From positions 124,001-188,000 of the forward strand of contig NZ_JABULX010000002.1 in assembly GCF_013328345.1 (NCBI RefSeq): a DNA stretch of 64,000 nucleotides. Direction: 5' to 3'. The number at the start of each line of letters is the position of its first letter. Positions within the stretch are counted from its first letter, which is position 1. A program made the position numbers and the translations under genes. Of the stretch, positions 26,248 through 35,746 are shown one piece after another. The DNA is from Marinifaba aquimaris. GTDB taxonomy: Bacteria; Pseudomonadota; Gammaproteobacteria; Enterobacterales; Alteromonadaceae. The notes below the pieces were generated by a model. The model made no database searches. It was not told the origin of the DNA and saw nothing but the letters and a program-made list of their open reading frames with translations.

Positions 26248-28947
26248 CTAGACTATCGAGTAACTGAACTCTCCATCTTTTGCAGTGACTTCAACTTTAG
26301 TGATTGGTGTACCTTCAAGCATGAAAGTTAAGAACTGCTTACTCACTTCAGGAAGAAGCGTATTCGTTAAGATGGCATCGATCATACGACCGCCACTTTC
26401 CAGCTCTGTACATCGACTAACAATCAACTCAACCACGGCATCATCATAGTTGAATTCAATACCTTGGCCTTCTTCAACACGCTTCTTAATGCGATCAAGT
26501 TGTAAGCGCGTAATGCTATTAAGCATTTCATCAGACAGTGGGTAATAAGGAATTGATACAATTCGACCTAGCAATGCTGCTGGGAAAATCTGTAATTGCG
26601 GCTCGCGTAGTGCCTTAACTATACCTTCAGGCTCAGGCATCAAGTCAGGGTCTTTACACATATTCATAATAAGGTCACTACCTACGTTTGATGTAAGTAG
26701 GATCAGGGTATTTTTAAAGTCGATTAAACGACCTTCCCCATCTTCCATGACACCCTTGTCAAATACTTGGAAGAAGATCTCATGAACATCAGAGTGCGCT
26801 TTTTCTACCTCATCAAGTAATACAACTGAATAAGGTTTACGACGCACGGCTTCAGTTAAAATACCACCCTCGCCATATCCAACATAACCAGGAGGAGCAC
26901 CTTTAAGCGTTGATACCGTATGTGCTTCTTGGAATTCACTCATGTTAATCGTGATAACGTTTTGCTCGCCACCGTATAAAGCTTCAGCTAATGCAAGCGC
27001 GGTTTCAGTTTTACCAGTACCTGAAGGACCGCAAAGCATAAATACCCCGATTGGCTTATTCGGGTTATCAAGACCAGCACGAGATGTCTGGATACGTTTA
27101 GCAATCATATCCATACTGTGATCTTGACCAATAACTCGCTGCTTAAGCACACTCGGTAAGTTCAAGACAGTGTTAATTTCATCATTCACCATCTTACCTA
27201 CAGGAATGCCAGTCCAATCGGCAACAACAGCGGCAACGGCTTGCTCATCACAGGCAGGAAGAATAAGCGGTGATTCACCTTGTAATTCTTCTAATTTGGC
27301 ATGATGTTGATCAAGTTCAGCTTGAGCTTCGCTAATAGCCTGACTGTTATCAATCGTTGCTGTCTCTTCATCTTGTTCAGATGCTTTTTGCTCAGTAATG
27401 AGATCGCGCAGTTTACGACGTGACTCAAGTACACTATCGACCACTTCTTTTTCAGCCTGCCATTTCTCAGCAAGCTCTTGTTCACGGTTTGTTTCAAACG
27501 CCAAGCATTCGGCAATATCATCCATGCGCTTTTGATTAACAACGCCAATTGCCGCTTCTTTTTCTAGAACATCTTGCTCAACTTTTAAGTTTTCGATGCG
27601 TTGTTTACAGTCTTCTAATTCAGCTGGTGTTGCAAACTGACTCACGGCAACACGAGCTGCTGCTGTATCTAATAAACTAACGGCTTTATCTGGTAATTGA
27701 CGAGCAGGAATATAACGATGAGATAGCTTTACAGCTGATTCAATAGCCTTATCTAACATCTCTACGTGATGATGCTTTTCTAACATGCCAGCAATGTTGC
27801 GAAGCATTAAAATAGCTTTTTCTTCGTCTGGCTCTTCTACTTTAACCACTTGGAAACGACGTGTTAAAGCAGGATCTTTTTCAATGTGCTTTTTGTATTC
27901 TGCCCAAGTCGTTGCACCAACTGTTCTCAGTTCCCCGCGTGCCAATGCAGGTTTCAATAAGTTAGCAGCATCGCCTGTACCAGCGGCACCACCAGCACCC
28001 ACAAGAGTATGCGTTTCATCAATGAACATGATGATAGGTGTCGTTGAAGATTGCACTTCTTCAATAACTTGTTTTAGACGGTTCTCAAATTCACCTTTCA
28101 TACTGGCGCCAGCTTGTAATAGGCCAATATCAAGCGCGAGTAACTTAACATCTTTTAATTTCGGTGGTACATCACCTTTGACAATACGATGCGCAAACCC
28201 TTCTACAACAGCAGTTTTACCGACACCTGCTTCACCGGTTAAAATAGGGTTGTTTTGACGACGACGCATCAAAATATCAATAAGCTGGCGAATTTCTTCA
28301 TCACGACCAATAATAGGGTCTAGCTTGCCAGAGCGAGCTTGCTCTGTCATGTCAGTACAATACTGAGCTAACGCCTCTTCTTTACCCATTTGAGCAGGTG
28401 CCATTGCATCATTGCTCGTACCAGGTTCGCCTTGCGCTAAGTTCGTGCCATCTGTTGAGCCTTGGCCATCTTCTGGCGAACCAGATACGATGTCATGAAG
28501 GTTATCACCAAGTTGCTCCACTTTTACTTTGGCAAACTCAGCCGAAATGCTTAACAAGGCATTTTTAAGCTCACGCGTTTTAAGCATACCTAAAACAATA
28601 TAAGCCATACGGACTTTGGAATCACCGTAAGCTAAGCTACCAAACACCCAGCCTCGTTCAATTGATTCTTCAATATGGCTAGATAAATCTGAAATTGAGG
28701 ATGCACCTCTTGGTAACGCATCTAAAGCGTCAGTCACATCTTTTGCTAAACGCGCGGGTTCAATATCAAAGTGTTGAACAATTTTATGTAAATCGGAATC
28801 TTGTAATTCTAAGATTTGTTTAAACCAATGCACTAATTCAACATAAGGGTTACCGCGTAATTTACAGAAAACGGTTGCGCCTTCTACGGCTTTGTAGGCA
28901 AGTGGGTTTAACTTACCAAATAAACTGACTCGGCTTATCTCTGACAT
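26248..28947 (-). CDS. clpV: T6SS AAA+ ATPase ClpV (TssH)
   Basis: An 899-residue ClpB-like disaggregase. An N-terminal Clp-N domain is followed by two AAA+ modules with Walker A at GEAGVGKT (238-245) and GPSGTGKTETALALAEALYG, Walker B/sensor stretches IMFIDETHTLVGAGG and VVLLDEVEKAH, and a short middle coiled coil. The TssH subgroup is shown by the T6SS neighbourhood and the N-terminal sequence. It disassembles and recycles the contracted TssBC sheath in the cytoplasm. It is the last T6SS gene of the leftward tssA-to-clpV operon. Confidence 0.95.
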   Translation of the reverse strand: MSEISRVSLFGKLNPLAYKAVEGATVFCKLRGNPYVELVHWFKQILELQDSDLHKIVQHFDIEPARLAKDVTDALDALPRGASSISDLSSHIEESIERGWVFGSLAYGDSKVRMAYIVLGMLKTRELKNALLSISAEFAKVKVEQLGDNLHDIVSGSPEDGQGSTDGTNLAQGEPGTSNDAMAPAQMGKEEALAQYCTDMTEQARSGKLDPIIGRDEEIRQLIDILMRRRQNNPILTGEAGVGKTAVVEGFAHRIVKGDVPPKLKDVKLLALDIGLLQAGASMKGEFENRLKQVIEEVQSSTTPIIMFIDETHTLVGAGGAAGTGDAANLLKPALARGELRTVGATTWAEYKKHIEKDPALTRRFQVVKVEEPDEEKAILMLRNIAGMLEKHHHVEMLDKAIESAVKLSHRYIPARQLPDKAVSLLDTAAARVAVSQFATPAELEDCKQRIENLKVEQDVLEKEAAIGVVNQKRMDDIAECLAFETNREQELAEKWQAEKEVVDSVLESRRKLRDLITEQKASEQDEETATIDNSQAISEAQAELDQHHAKLEELQGESPLILPACDEQAVAAVVADWTGIPVGKMVNDEINTVLNLPSVLKQRVIGQDHSMDMIAKRIQTSRAGLDNPNKPIGVFMLCGPSGTGKTETALALAEALYGGEQNVITINMSEFQEAHTVSTLKGAPPGYVGYGEGGILTEAVRRKPYSVVLLDEVEKAHSDVHEIFFQVFDKGVMEDGEGRLIDFKNTLILLTSNVGSDLIMNMCKDPDLMPEPEGIVKALREPQLQIFPAALLGRIVSIPYYPLSDEMLNSITRLQLDRIKKRVEEGQGIEFNYDDAVVELIVSRCTELESGGRMIDAILTNTLLPEVSKQFLTFMLEGTPITKVEVTAKDGEFSYSIV

Positions 28948-28960
28948 GTTGTTATTCCTT

Positions 28961-29977
28961 TTAGCAAGAAGCTGTCTGATAGACGGTTATAGGAGCACAT
29001 TGCTGTAGGTGAGCTAGCTCACTTTGACTCCATGAATTAATGCCCAGTTTAGAGCGACCTAAATGACTGGTGCGAGTTTGTTGCGGTTTCAGCGAAATGC
29101 TGATTTGATATTCAAATTCTTGGCCAACAGCTCGACGCACAAGCTTATCGAGCATTTTTAAATATTGTTTATCATCGACTAATCGAATGTACTCATCATA
29201 ATCCAAAGGGCCGATGTTAATTTTAAAATTAAAGCAGGCTTGGTAGGTTCGTTGGCCGAGCATGGCATCGTGGCCTAGACTGGCATTTTGGTGACCGAGT
29301 TTAAGTACTTCCTGCTCGTTAAGCTCATACCAACGCCCAACAAATTCATCAATACTCACAGGCAATTGTAAATACTCAGCTAATAGTTGAGATAACACTC
29401 TCGGGCTGCGATTTTTTTGACTTAATAACCCTGATAGGTATTGGCTGACAGGCTGTTTGAAAAAAGCTTCTTCTTCAAGCTCTGGCTCACCTGCTAACGC
29501 TGCTAAATTTTGCTGAAAGTGATCTTGTTCAGGTCTGTCGTGACTAACAGCAGGCTCGGCATCAGCCCATGCACGATAAAATAATGAGATGAACCTATGG
29601 TTAAAAATATCCAAAAATTCATTAAACGTAGCATCTTGGTGACGAAAGTTACGCTCGATAGCGTACTCGGTAAAATGAAGCGGTAATGGGCCATTAATAC
29701 CTAGCATGCCCCAATAGCTGTTTTTGACCTTGTGATCACCCGTAGCTTTATTTTTACTAATTTCAGTAAAGGCTGACGAGTAAAAATGCATAAGTGGCGT
29801 TTGACCAAAACGCGCGACATCTTGTTTAGGTGAAATAGAATAACCAATACGCTCAGATAATGGCGCATTGGCTTCTAAATACCTCAATAATGACTCGAAT
29901 TCAAAGTCGAGTAATTCATCATGATTATGAGTAAGTTGATCTAGATAGGATTTCGCTTGCCGATTCGTATTGGCCAT
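28961..29977 (-). CDS. tssG: T6SS baseplate protein TssG
   Basis: A 338-residue TssG (ImpH/VasB) protein. Recognisable stretches are FEFESLLRYLEAN near the start, LMHFYSSAFTEI, YWGMLGINGPLPLHFTEYA and FNHRFISLFYRAW, ending with LGRSKLGINSW. It forms the baseplate wedge with TssF and TssE. The 5' end overlaps the tssF 3' end by 37 bp, typical of this pair. Confidence 0.94.
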   Translation of the reverse strand: MANTNRQAKSYLDQLTHNHDELLDFEFESLLRYLEANAPLSERIGYSISPKQDVARFGQTPLMHFYSSAFTEISKNKATGDHKVKNSYWGMLGINGPLPLHFTEYAIERNFRHQDATFNEFLDIFNHRFISLFYRAWADAEPAVSHDRPEQDHFQQNLAALAGEPELEEEAFFKQPVSQYLSGLLSQKNRSPRVLSQLLAEYLQLPVSIDEFVGRWYELNEQEVLKLGHQNASLGHDAMLGQRTYQACFNFKINIGPLDYDEYIRLVDDKQYLKMLDKLVRRAVGQEFEYQISISLKPQQTRTSHLGRSKLGINSWSQSELAHLQQCAPITVYQTASC

Positions 29978-31818
29978 CGGTGGATCTCCCCTCTTGTTGA
30001 TGAATTTAAGATCAACTGAGTAAATGAATTAATACTTACGTATTGAGCAAAGAATTGCTCAAGTACCATGCCTAACATGTAGCAACTACTACCTTCATAG
30101 GCGAGCTCATCAAAAGTGATACTTATCGCCACGCCACGACCAAAACAAATAGGGCCTTTAATCGGTAATCGCGCAGTAATTTGCTCGGTTTGAACATCAA
30201 TAATACCGTCTATTTGTTTGCCGTGAGCAAAATCACTCTTATCAAGCATCAAACTTAATAACGTTTTAAGACTATTGATCGCTGGACGATGATCTCCATC
30301 AGCTAAACCTAAAAAGTTAATCGATAACTGATTGATTAAATCCCAAGATGTACTGCCTTGACTGGCAGGTGCCTTAGGTCGAGTAGGCTCACCTACACAG
30401 CGAACGGATTCACACGGTGCTCCCGTTTCTATTGTAAAATCAGTATGCCCTTTTCCTAAAGGCATCATGAGCGGTAAATCTCGGTTACTGCACATAATAT
30501 CAACCGCTAGCTGCCTTAAATCATCAGAAAATGGCGCTCGTTTAGGGTCGACCAAATTGATAAAAATTTCAGTACCGATATAACTCGAGCGATGACCAAA
30601 CTTTCGTTGGTTTGCATTTAGATTTCGAGTTTGGCGCTTTTGGGTAAAGAAACCTTGTGGTTTATTAAAGTTATCATTATTGGTGCTGTACAGAGGGGTG
30701 AACTCAACCGTAGGCTCAATACCAGTATTGAAGCCTTGGATATGTTCAATACTGCAAACTTCAAAATCTAGAGGCCTTAACCTGTCCGGTACAACATGAA
30801 AATCATGGTGACTTTTATCGACTTTAATACGCTCGGCACGCTTGGGAAATAAATTAATAGCAGGTGTGCAATTGAGCGCAAAATTATCGGCTGAAACTAA
30901 GTTTTCGAGGCGATTATCATTGTGGTCGAGCAAGAGTAAAAGCTCTATTTTTTCTTCATCACAATGACGAAGTGTCGGAGCCAGGTTTTCTAATTCTAAA
31001 AATAAAAATCGTTTGGTAAAAGCAAAGTATTCTTTTAATAAACGAAAGCCATCAAATTGGCGATTAGAATATGGCAAAAGTGCCTGTTCTTGATTGAAGC
31101 CTGTGGGGGTAATTTGCGTTTTAGCATGTTCACGTCGCCACAAATTATTACCCGTTTTGTATAAAGCGCCAATATAACCCTTTGTCAGAGCCTCAAAAAG
31201 GTAAAGCGGAAATGATTCTGTGCCGCGAATGTGTAAATTTAAATGGTTTAGGTCAATGTCAGAAAAACGCGTACCTGGTGCCGACTCTAAAGTCACTAAA
31301 ATAGCACTTTTAGGTGTTTTGACCGAATGAATACTGACCTTATTGGTATAAGCTGACAAAGCTTGTGAGTTAATATATTCAGCAGCGGTCAGTTTAATCG
31401 GCCACATGGTTACATCATGAGCGGTGCGATATTCACAAGCGGTTTGTTCACCTTTACCTAAAATACTGTGCAAAGGGGTATTGCGTGACAGCGTAACACC
31501 TTGCGCTAAGCTTCCCTCTTCGTAATCAGGGTTAAACTGAGCAACGAGCATAGATGGGATAGGCTGTAAAAAACTGGGAAATAATAGCTCAGTCAGGTGT
31601 TGGGTAAATTTAGGAAAGGACGCGTCAAGCTTTTGATGTACTCGCGCAGATAAAAAAGCAAAACCTTCAAGTAATCGCTCGACATAAGGGTCTGAACAAT
31701 CAAAACCCTCGAGGCCTAATCGACCTGCGATCTTTGGATACTCTTGAGCAAATTCAGCGCCAGATTCGCGGATGAACTTAAGCTCTTGGTTATAAAATTC
31801 TAAAAACTTGGCATCCAT
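29941..31818 (-). CDS. tssF: T6SS baseplate protein TssF
   Basis: A 625-residue TssF (ImpG/VasA) protein opening with FLEFYNQELKFIRESGAEFA and YPKIAGRLGLEGFDCSDPYV, the most conserved part of the family. Later motifs are LTELLFPSFLQPIPSM and LFLELENLAPTL. It is the main wedge subunit of the baseplate and contacts the VgrG spike. It starts 4 bp after tssE. Confidence 0.95.
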   Translation of the reverse strand: MDAKFLEFYNQELKFIRESGAEFAQEYPKIAGRLGLEGFDCSDPYVERLLEGFAFLSARVHQKLDASFPKFTQHLTELLFPSFLQPIPSMLVAQFNPDYEEGSLAQGVTLSRNTPLHSILGKGEQTACEYRTAHDVTMWPIKLTAAEYINSQALSAYTNKVSIHSVKTPKSAILVTLESAPGTRFSDIDLNHLNLHIRGTESFPLYLFEALTKGYIGALYKTGNNLWRREHAKTQITPTGFNQEQALLPYSNRQFDGFRLLKEYFAFTKRFLFLELENLAPTLRHCDEEKIELLLLLDHNDNRLENLVSADNFALNCTPAINLFPKRAERIKVDKSHHDFHVVPDRLRPLDFEVCSIEHIQGFNTGIEPTVEFTPLYSTNNDNFNKPQGFFTQKRQTRNLNANQRKFGHRSSYIGTEIFINLVDPKRAPFSDDLRQLAVDIMCSNRDLPLMMPLGKGHTDFTIETGAPCESVRCVGEPTRPKAPASQGSTSWDLINQLSINFLGLADGDHRPAINSLKTLLSLMLDKSDFAHGKQIDGIIDVQTEQITARLPIKGPICFGRGVAISITFDELAYEGSSCYMLGMVLEQFFAQYVSINSFTQLILNSSTRGEIHRWPIRIGKRNPI

Positions 31819-31822
31819 ATTA

Positions 31823-32323
31823 CTAACTTAGGCTGGTAACCTGAACATGACCATTTTCCAGGTCAACTTCGGTTTTCAAAAACAATTGCAGTGGTAAGGG
31901 CTGAGCCCATAAATCGCCACTAATTTCAAAAGAGAGTGTGTGATTACTCATCTCTTCTTTGTTTACATGCACTTTAACTTTTAAAGTGCTGGCAATAATT
32001 CTAGGCTCGTATTGCTTTACACACCGAGCCACTTCTCTTTCTATTTGCTTAGCATTAAAAACAGCTGAGGTTCGACCGGCCAATTCAGGGATGCCGTAGT
32101 TGATCGTCGATGACTTAACATAAGGGAAGTCATCCATATCAATACTCGCATCAGCTGAGACAGAGTTGAGTAACCAAGCAATGTCACGCTGAACAAGCTG
32201 TCTTAAACGATTGACAGAGATCACGCGTTTTTCACGAGATTCAAACTGCTTATCCGGTTCATCATCGGTTAGACGATCGAGCAAAGAGAGCTGTAACCGC
32301 TCTTTTTGAGATAACTCAGGCAT
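31823..32323 (-). CDS. tssE: T6SS baseplate protein TssE (gp25-like)
   Basis: A 166-residue gp25/lysozyme-like baseplate subunit. It has LSLLDRLTDDEP, the variable loop, then NRLRQLVQRDIAWLLNS and YGIPELAGRTS, all hallmarks of TssE. It starts sheath polymerisation at the baseplate. The gene follows tagJ by 5 bp; TagJ proteins often go with TssE. Confidence 0.93.
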   Translation of the reverse strand: MPELSQKERLQLSLLDRLTDDEPDKQFESREKRVISVNRLRQLVQRDIAWLLNSVSADASIDMDDFPYVKSSTINYGIPELAGRTSAVFNAKQIEREVARCVKQYEPRIIASTLKVKVHVNKEEMSNHTLSFEISGDLWAQPLPLQLFLKTEVDLENGHVQVTSLS

Positions 32324-32328
32324 CTAGC

Positions 32329-33114
32329 TTAATTCAGCTCAAGTTTTTCAATGTTTAACATTGGGTGCTCATTGCTGTCAGTAATGAAGACTCTTTGACC
32401 TTGACCAATGAAAAAGTTTTCAACTGGCTCTACCCATTCACAACTGCGAGATAGCTTCTGACTATCATTAGTTTGCGCAGTAATTGGATATCGAACAGGC
32501 AAAAACACGACTAATTTACCACGGTTTTTCAGCGTTACATGTGCACCGCGCCAAACCATGTCTCTTAAATCTTCTACGGGTTCAAATTCAATTGAGGTAA
32601 CATTTTCTAGTGGTAACCAGTAGTAGCTACCGTTAACGATAACTTCAACGACAGGACCAAAACGCAAATCGCCATCAGTGATCCAATTGAAGGAATCTTG
32701 CTCGTTAATTTTACCAGCTAGTTCAGGCGCAACTTCTGTCCCCTGGTTGATTAAACCCGCAGCAGCTTCGTATTCACCTTTGGCAGCATGTTGAAAAGCT
32801 TTAACAAAATAAGCCAACCATTCAGAGGGCTCACCAAAGCACGTTGGTTCTTTATCACCAGCAAAAACAGCGGCTCGCTGTTGCTCACATTCGATTAATT
32901 GCTGATAGGTATTGACCATAGGGATCGCACTATCGGACATATCTTTGATAACATCGAGCTGGTTTACCGCTTTTTTCCAATCTTGCGTTATGCAACTTAA
33001 TTGAAATAAGAAAATTCTCAAATCGACATTACTTGGGTCTTTTCTTATTTCACTAAATAGCTGTTGCTGACACGCCTCAAGGTCACCTTGCTTTAACAAG
33101 CTTTCTGCATTCAT
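32329..33114 (-). CDS. tagJ: T6SS accessory protein TagJ (ImpE family)
   Basis: A 261-residue ImpE-family protein. A TPR-like N-terminus (LLKQGDLEACQQQLFSEIRKDP) and the C-terminal block DLRDMVWRGAHVTL, VFLPVRYP and EWVEPVENFFIGQGQR are characteristic. TagJ binds the sheath protein TssB and is thought to tune sheath handling with ClpV. It sits between hcp and tssE. Confidence 0.88.
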   Translation of the reverse strand: MNAESLLKQGDLEACQQQLFSEIRKDPSNVDLRIFLFQLSCITQDWKKAVNQLDVIKDMSDSAIPMVNTYQQLIECEQQRAAVFAGDKEPTCFGEPSEWLAYFVKAFQHAAKGEYEAAAGLINQGTEVAPELAGKINEQDSFNWITDGDLRFGPVVEVIVNGSYYWLPLENVTSIEFEPVEDLRDMVWRGAHVTLKNRGKLVVFLPVRYPITAQTNDSQKLSRSCEWVEPVENFFIGQGQRVFITDSNEHPMLNIEKLELN

Positions 33115-33157
33115 GATGTATTACCGATACGATGTGTTGATAGATTAGAAAGAGGAT

Positions 33158-33190
33158 ATATCTCAGCATTCACCAGGAATGCTGAGATAT
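33158..33190 (-). other. Strong hairpin at the 3' end of hcp
   Basis: A perfect 13-bp stem, ATATCTCAGCATT / AATGCTGAGATAT with a 7-nt loop, begins 12 bp past the hcp stop in the hcp-tagJ gap. There is no T-run behind it, so full termination is unlikely. It would suit an mRNA stabiliser or partial attenuator giving more hcp than downstream message. Confidence 0.7.
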
Positions 33191-33201
33191 TAGATTGGCT
33201 A

Positions 33202-33684
33202 TTAAGCAGGAACGTTACCAGGTACATCCCACTTGAACTCAACAGCAGCACCGCCAGTACCGTCGTCTTTTTGAGTTTTGTAAGTTGATTTGATTTTAGC
33301 GAAGTTTAACGTCACATTTTCAGTTAAACGATCTTCACCGCCGGAACCACCTGTAGAGTATGAAGTAACCATTACTTCTTTTAATTCAATTACGAAGTAC
33401 TCAAGTGGGTTACCACCCGCTTTACGAACAACTAATTTAGCAGTAGCTATGTGCTCACCTGTTGCAATTTTGTTCATTAATGTTGCGGTTGAATTATCAA
33501 CATACTTAGTGATGCTAATATCTTGGAAGTTTGCTTTACCTGCACCACCACCTTTACCTTGGTGTAAAGTGCCAGTTTGTGATAAACCCCAACTCCAAGC
33601 TAAGATGTCGATTTGATCTTTATACGCTTTATCTTCTGATTCACCTTTAATGCCTTCAAGCACTAAAAACATATCTGCAGCCAT
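33202..33684 (-). CDS. hcp: T6SS tube protein Hcp (TssD)
   Basis: A 160-residue Hcp with DMFLVLEGIKGES at the start, ILAWSWGLSQ, DISITKYVDNSTATLM and VMVTSYSTGGSGGEDRLTEN. It forms hexameric rings stacked into the inner tube expelled on contraction. No C-terminal toxin extension. It sits between tssC and tagJ in the operon; a strong 3' hairpin may raise its level. Confidence 0.96.
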   Translation of the reverse strand: MAADMFLVLEGIKGESEDKAYKDQIDILAWSWGLSQTGTLHQGKGGGAGKANFQDISITKYVDNSTATLMNKIATGEHIATAKLVVRKAGGNPLEYFVIELKEVMVTSYSTGGSGGEDRLTENVTLNFAKIKSTYKTQKDDGTGGAAVEFKWDVPGNVPA

Positions 33685-33711
33685 AGTATTTCTCCTTGGT
33701 TTAAATTCTTA

Positions 33712-35205
33712 TTAAGCCTTTTCAGAAGGCAGTTTTGATACCAAACGTAAAGAAGCAGTTAAGCCTTCTAATTGGTAGTGTGGTCTTAAGTAAAATTTTG
33801 CACTGTAGTAACCTGGGCTACCTTCCACTTCATCAACAGCTACTTCTGCTGCTGCAAGTGGACGACGCGCTTTAGTTTCTTCAGTAGAGTTATCTGGATC
33901 ACCGTCAACATAATTGTTGATCCATTCATTTAACCAACGTGACATATCGTCACGGCTCTTAAATGAACCAACCTTATCGCGAACCATACATTTCAAGTAG
34001 TGAGCGAAACGACAAGTTGCAAACAAGTATGGTAAACGTGCTGATAATGCCGCATTTGCAGTTGCATCTGGGTCATCATATTCCGCAGGCTTTTGTAACG
34101 TTTGAGCACCGATAAACGCTGCCATATCAGAATTCTTACGGTGAATTAGTGGCATAATACCGCAAGCTGAAAGCTCAGCTTCACGACGGTCAGAAATCGC
34201 AACCTCAGTTGGACACTTCATGTCTACGCCGCCATCATCACTTGGGAAAGCATGAACTGGTAAGCCTTGAACGTCACCACCTGATTCAATACCACGGATG
34301 CGTGAACACCAGCCGTACTCTTTGAATGAACGGTTAATGTTTACCGCCATTGAATATGCAGCATTAGCCCAAGTGTATTTAGAAGAGTCAGCACCTGAAG
34401 TATCTTCTTCGAAGTTAAATGCTTCACAAGGCTCTGTATCTGCGCCGTATGGTAAGCGAGATAGTACACGAGGCATAGTTAATGAAATGTACTTAGCATC
34501 ATCAGTTTCACGTAATGAACGGAATGAAGCATAATCTGGTGTAGAGAATACTTTTGTTAAATCACGTGGGTTTGCTAACTCACTCCAGCTGTCCATCTGT
34601 AATAAGCTAGGACCAGCAGCAGAGATGAATGGCGAGTGTGACGCCGCACAAATCTTAGACATGTTAGATAACAAATTAACATCAGCTGGGCTGTTATCGA
34701 AGTAGTAGTCACCAACGATTGCGCCTAATGGCTCACCACCAAATTGACCGTACTCTTCTTCATAGAATTTCTTGAAGATTGGGCTTTGATCCCAAGCAGT
34801 ACCTGCGAATTTCTTCAAGTTTTTAGCCAATTCTTTCTTAGTGATGTTGAAAGCACGGATCTTTAACGTCTCGTCAGTTTCCGTGTTGTTCACTAAGTAA
34901 TGTAAACCACGCCAGGTGCCTTCTAATTGTTGGAAGTCTTCATGGTGCAGGATTTCATTTACTTGCTCTGAAAGTTTTTCGTCAATCTTAGCAATGATAG
35001 ATTCAATTGAGTGAACCGTGTCTTCAGAGATAACATTTGCATCTTCTAAAGCATAACCGGCTAACGTATTGAATGCTTTTTCAACTTCATCAGCCGCACG
35101 GTCTGATTTAGGTTTGAATTCTTTTTGTAATAGAGAGGCAAAACTACCGGCATCAAGTTCTTCAACAGCGCCTTCTTGGCCGCCTTCTAGTAATTCTTCA
35201 GCCAT
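33712..35205 (-). CDS. tssC: T6SS contractile sheath large subunit TssC
   Basis: A 497-residue TssC (VipB). It shows EGTWRGLHYLVNNTET, EYGQFGGEPLGAIVGDYYFDN-type segments, SPFISAAGPSLL, LSRLPYGADT and the C-terminal FYLRPHYQLEGLTASLRLV. It assembles with TssB into the contractile sheath. Normal length; starts 2 bp after tssB. Confidence 0.97.
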   Translation of the reverse strand: MAEELLEGGQEGAVEELDAGSFASLLQKEFKPKSDRAADEVEKAFNTLAGYALEDANVISEDTVHSIESIIAKIDEKLSEQVNEILHHEDFQQLEGTWRGLHYLVNNTETDETLKIRAFNITKKELAKNLKKFAGTAWDQSPIFKKFYEEEYGQFGGEPLGAIVGDYYFDNSPADVNLLSNMSKICAASHSPFISAAGPSLLQMDSWSELANPRDLTKVFSTPDYASFRSLRETDDAKYISLTMPRVLSRLPYGADTEPCEAFNFEEDTSGADSSKYTWANAAYSMAVNINRSFKEYGWCSRIRGIESGGDVQGLPVHAFPSDDGGVDMKCPTEVAISDRREAELSACGIMPLIHRKNSDMAAFIGAQTLQKPAEYDDPDATANAALSARLPYLFATCRFAHYLKCMVRDKVGSFKSRDDMSRWLNEWINNYVDGDPDNSTEETKARRPLAAAEVAVDEVEGSPGYYSAKFYLRPHYQLEGLTASLRLVSKLPSEKA

Positions 35206-35207
35206 TA

Positions 35208-35717
35208 TTATTCTCCGCCTTCTTCATCTTTTGGTTTTGCTGATTCAGTTAACGATGCTAACAATGCAGGATCTTTTAGGGCTTTAGCGATTAATTGTTC
35301 TGCACCTTCTTTACCATCCATATAAGTCACTAAGTTAGCTAATTGAGTACGCGCTTCTAGTAACTCTTTTAAACCATCAGTTTGCTTAGCGATGGCCTCA
35401 GGAGTGAAGTCGTCCATACTTTCAAACTTCATTTCTACTGCTAAATTCCCTTCGCCAGTTAACTTGTTTGGTACAGTAAATTGCACGCGAGGTTTAGCTG
35501 ATTTTAATCTGTCATCGAAGTTATCAACGTCAATTTCTAATAGCTTACGCTCAGAAATTGGCGCTAGTGGCTCTTCAGGGTTACCACTTAAATCCGCCAT
35601 TACACCCATAACAAATGGGATCTGTATCGTTTTTTCGGCACCGTATAATTCGACATCGTATTCAATTTGAACACGCGGTGCGCGGTTACGGGCTATAAAT
35701 TTTTGACCACTGGACAC
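35208..35717 (-). CDS. tssB: T6SS contractile sheath small subunit TssB
   Basis: A 169-residue TssB (VipA) with RAPRVQIEYDVELYGAEKTI, LPFVMGVMADLSG-type segment (here IPFVMGVMADLSGNPE) and FDDRLKSAKPRVQFTVPN. It is the partner of TssC. It lies between tssA and tssC. Confidence 0.97.
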   Translation of the reverse strand: MSSGQKFIARNRAPRVQIEYDVELYGAEKTIQIPFVMGVMADLSGNPEEPLAPISERKLLEIDVDNFDDRLKSAKPRVQFTVPNKLTGEGNLAVEMKFESMDDFTPEAIAKQTDGLKELLEARTQLANLVTYMDGKEGAEQLIAKALKDPALLASLTESAKPKDEEGGE

Positions 35718-35746
35718 ATTATTCTCCTTATTTGAGTGTATTACCG

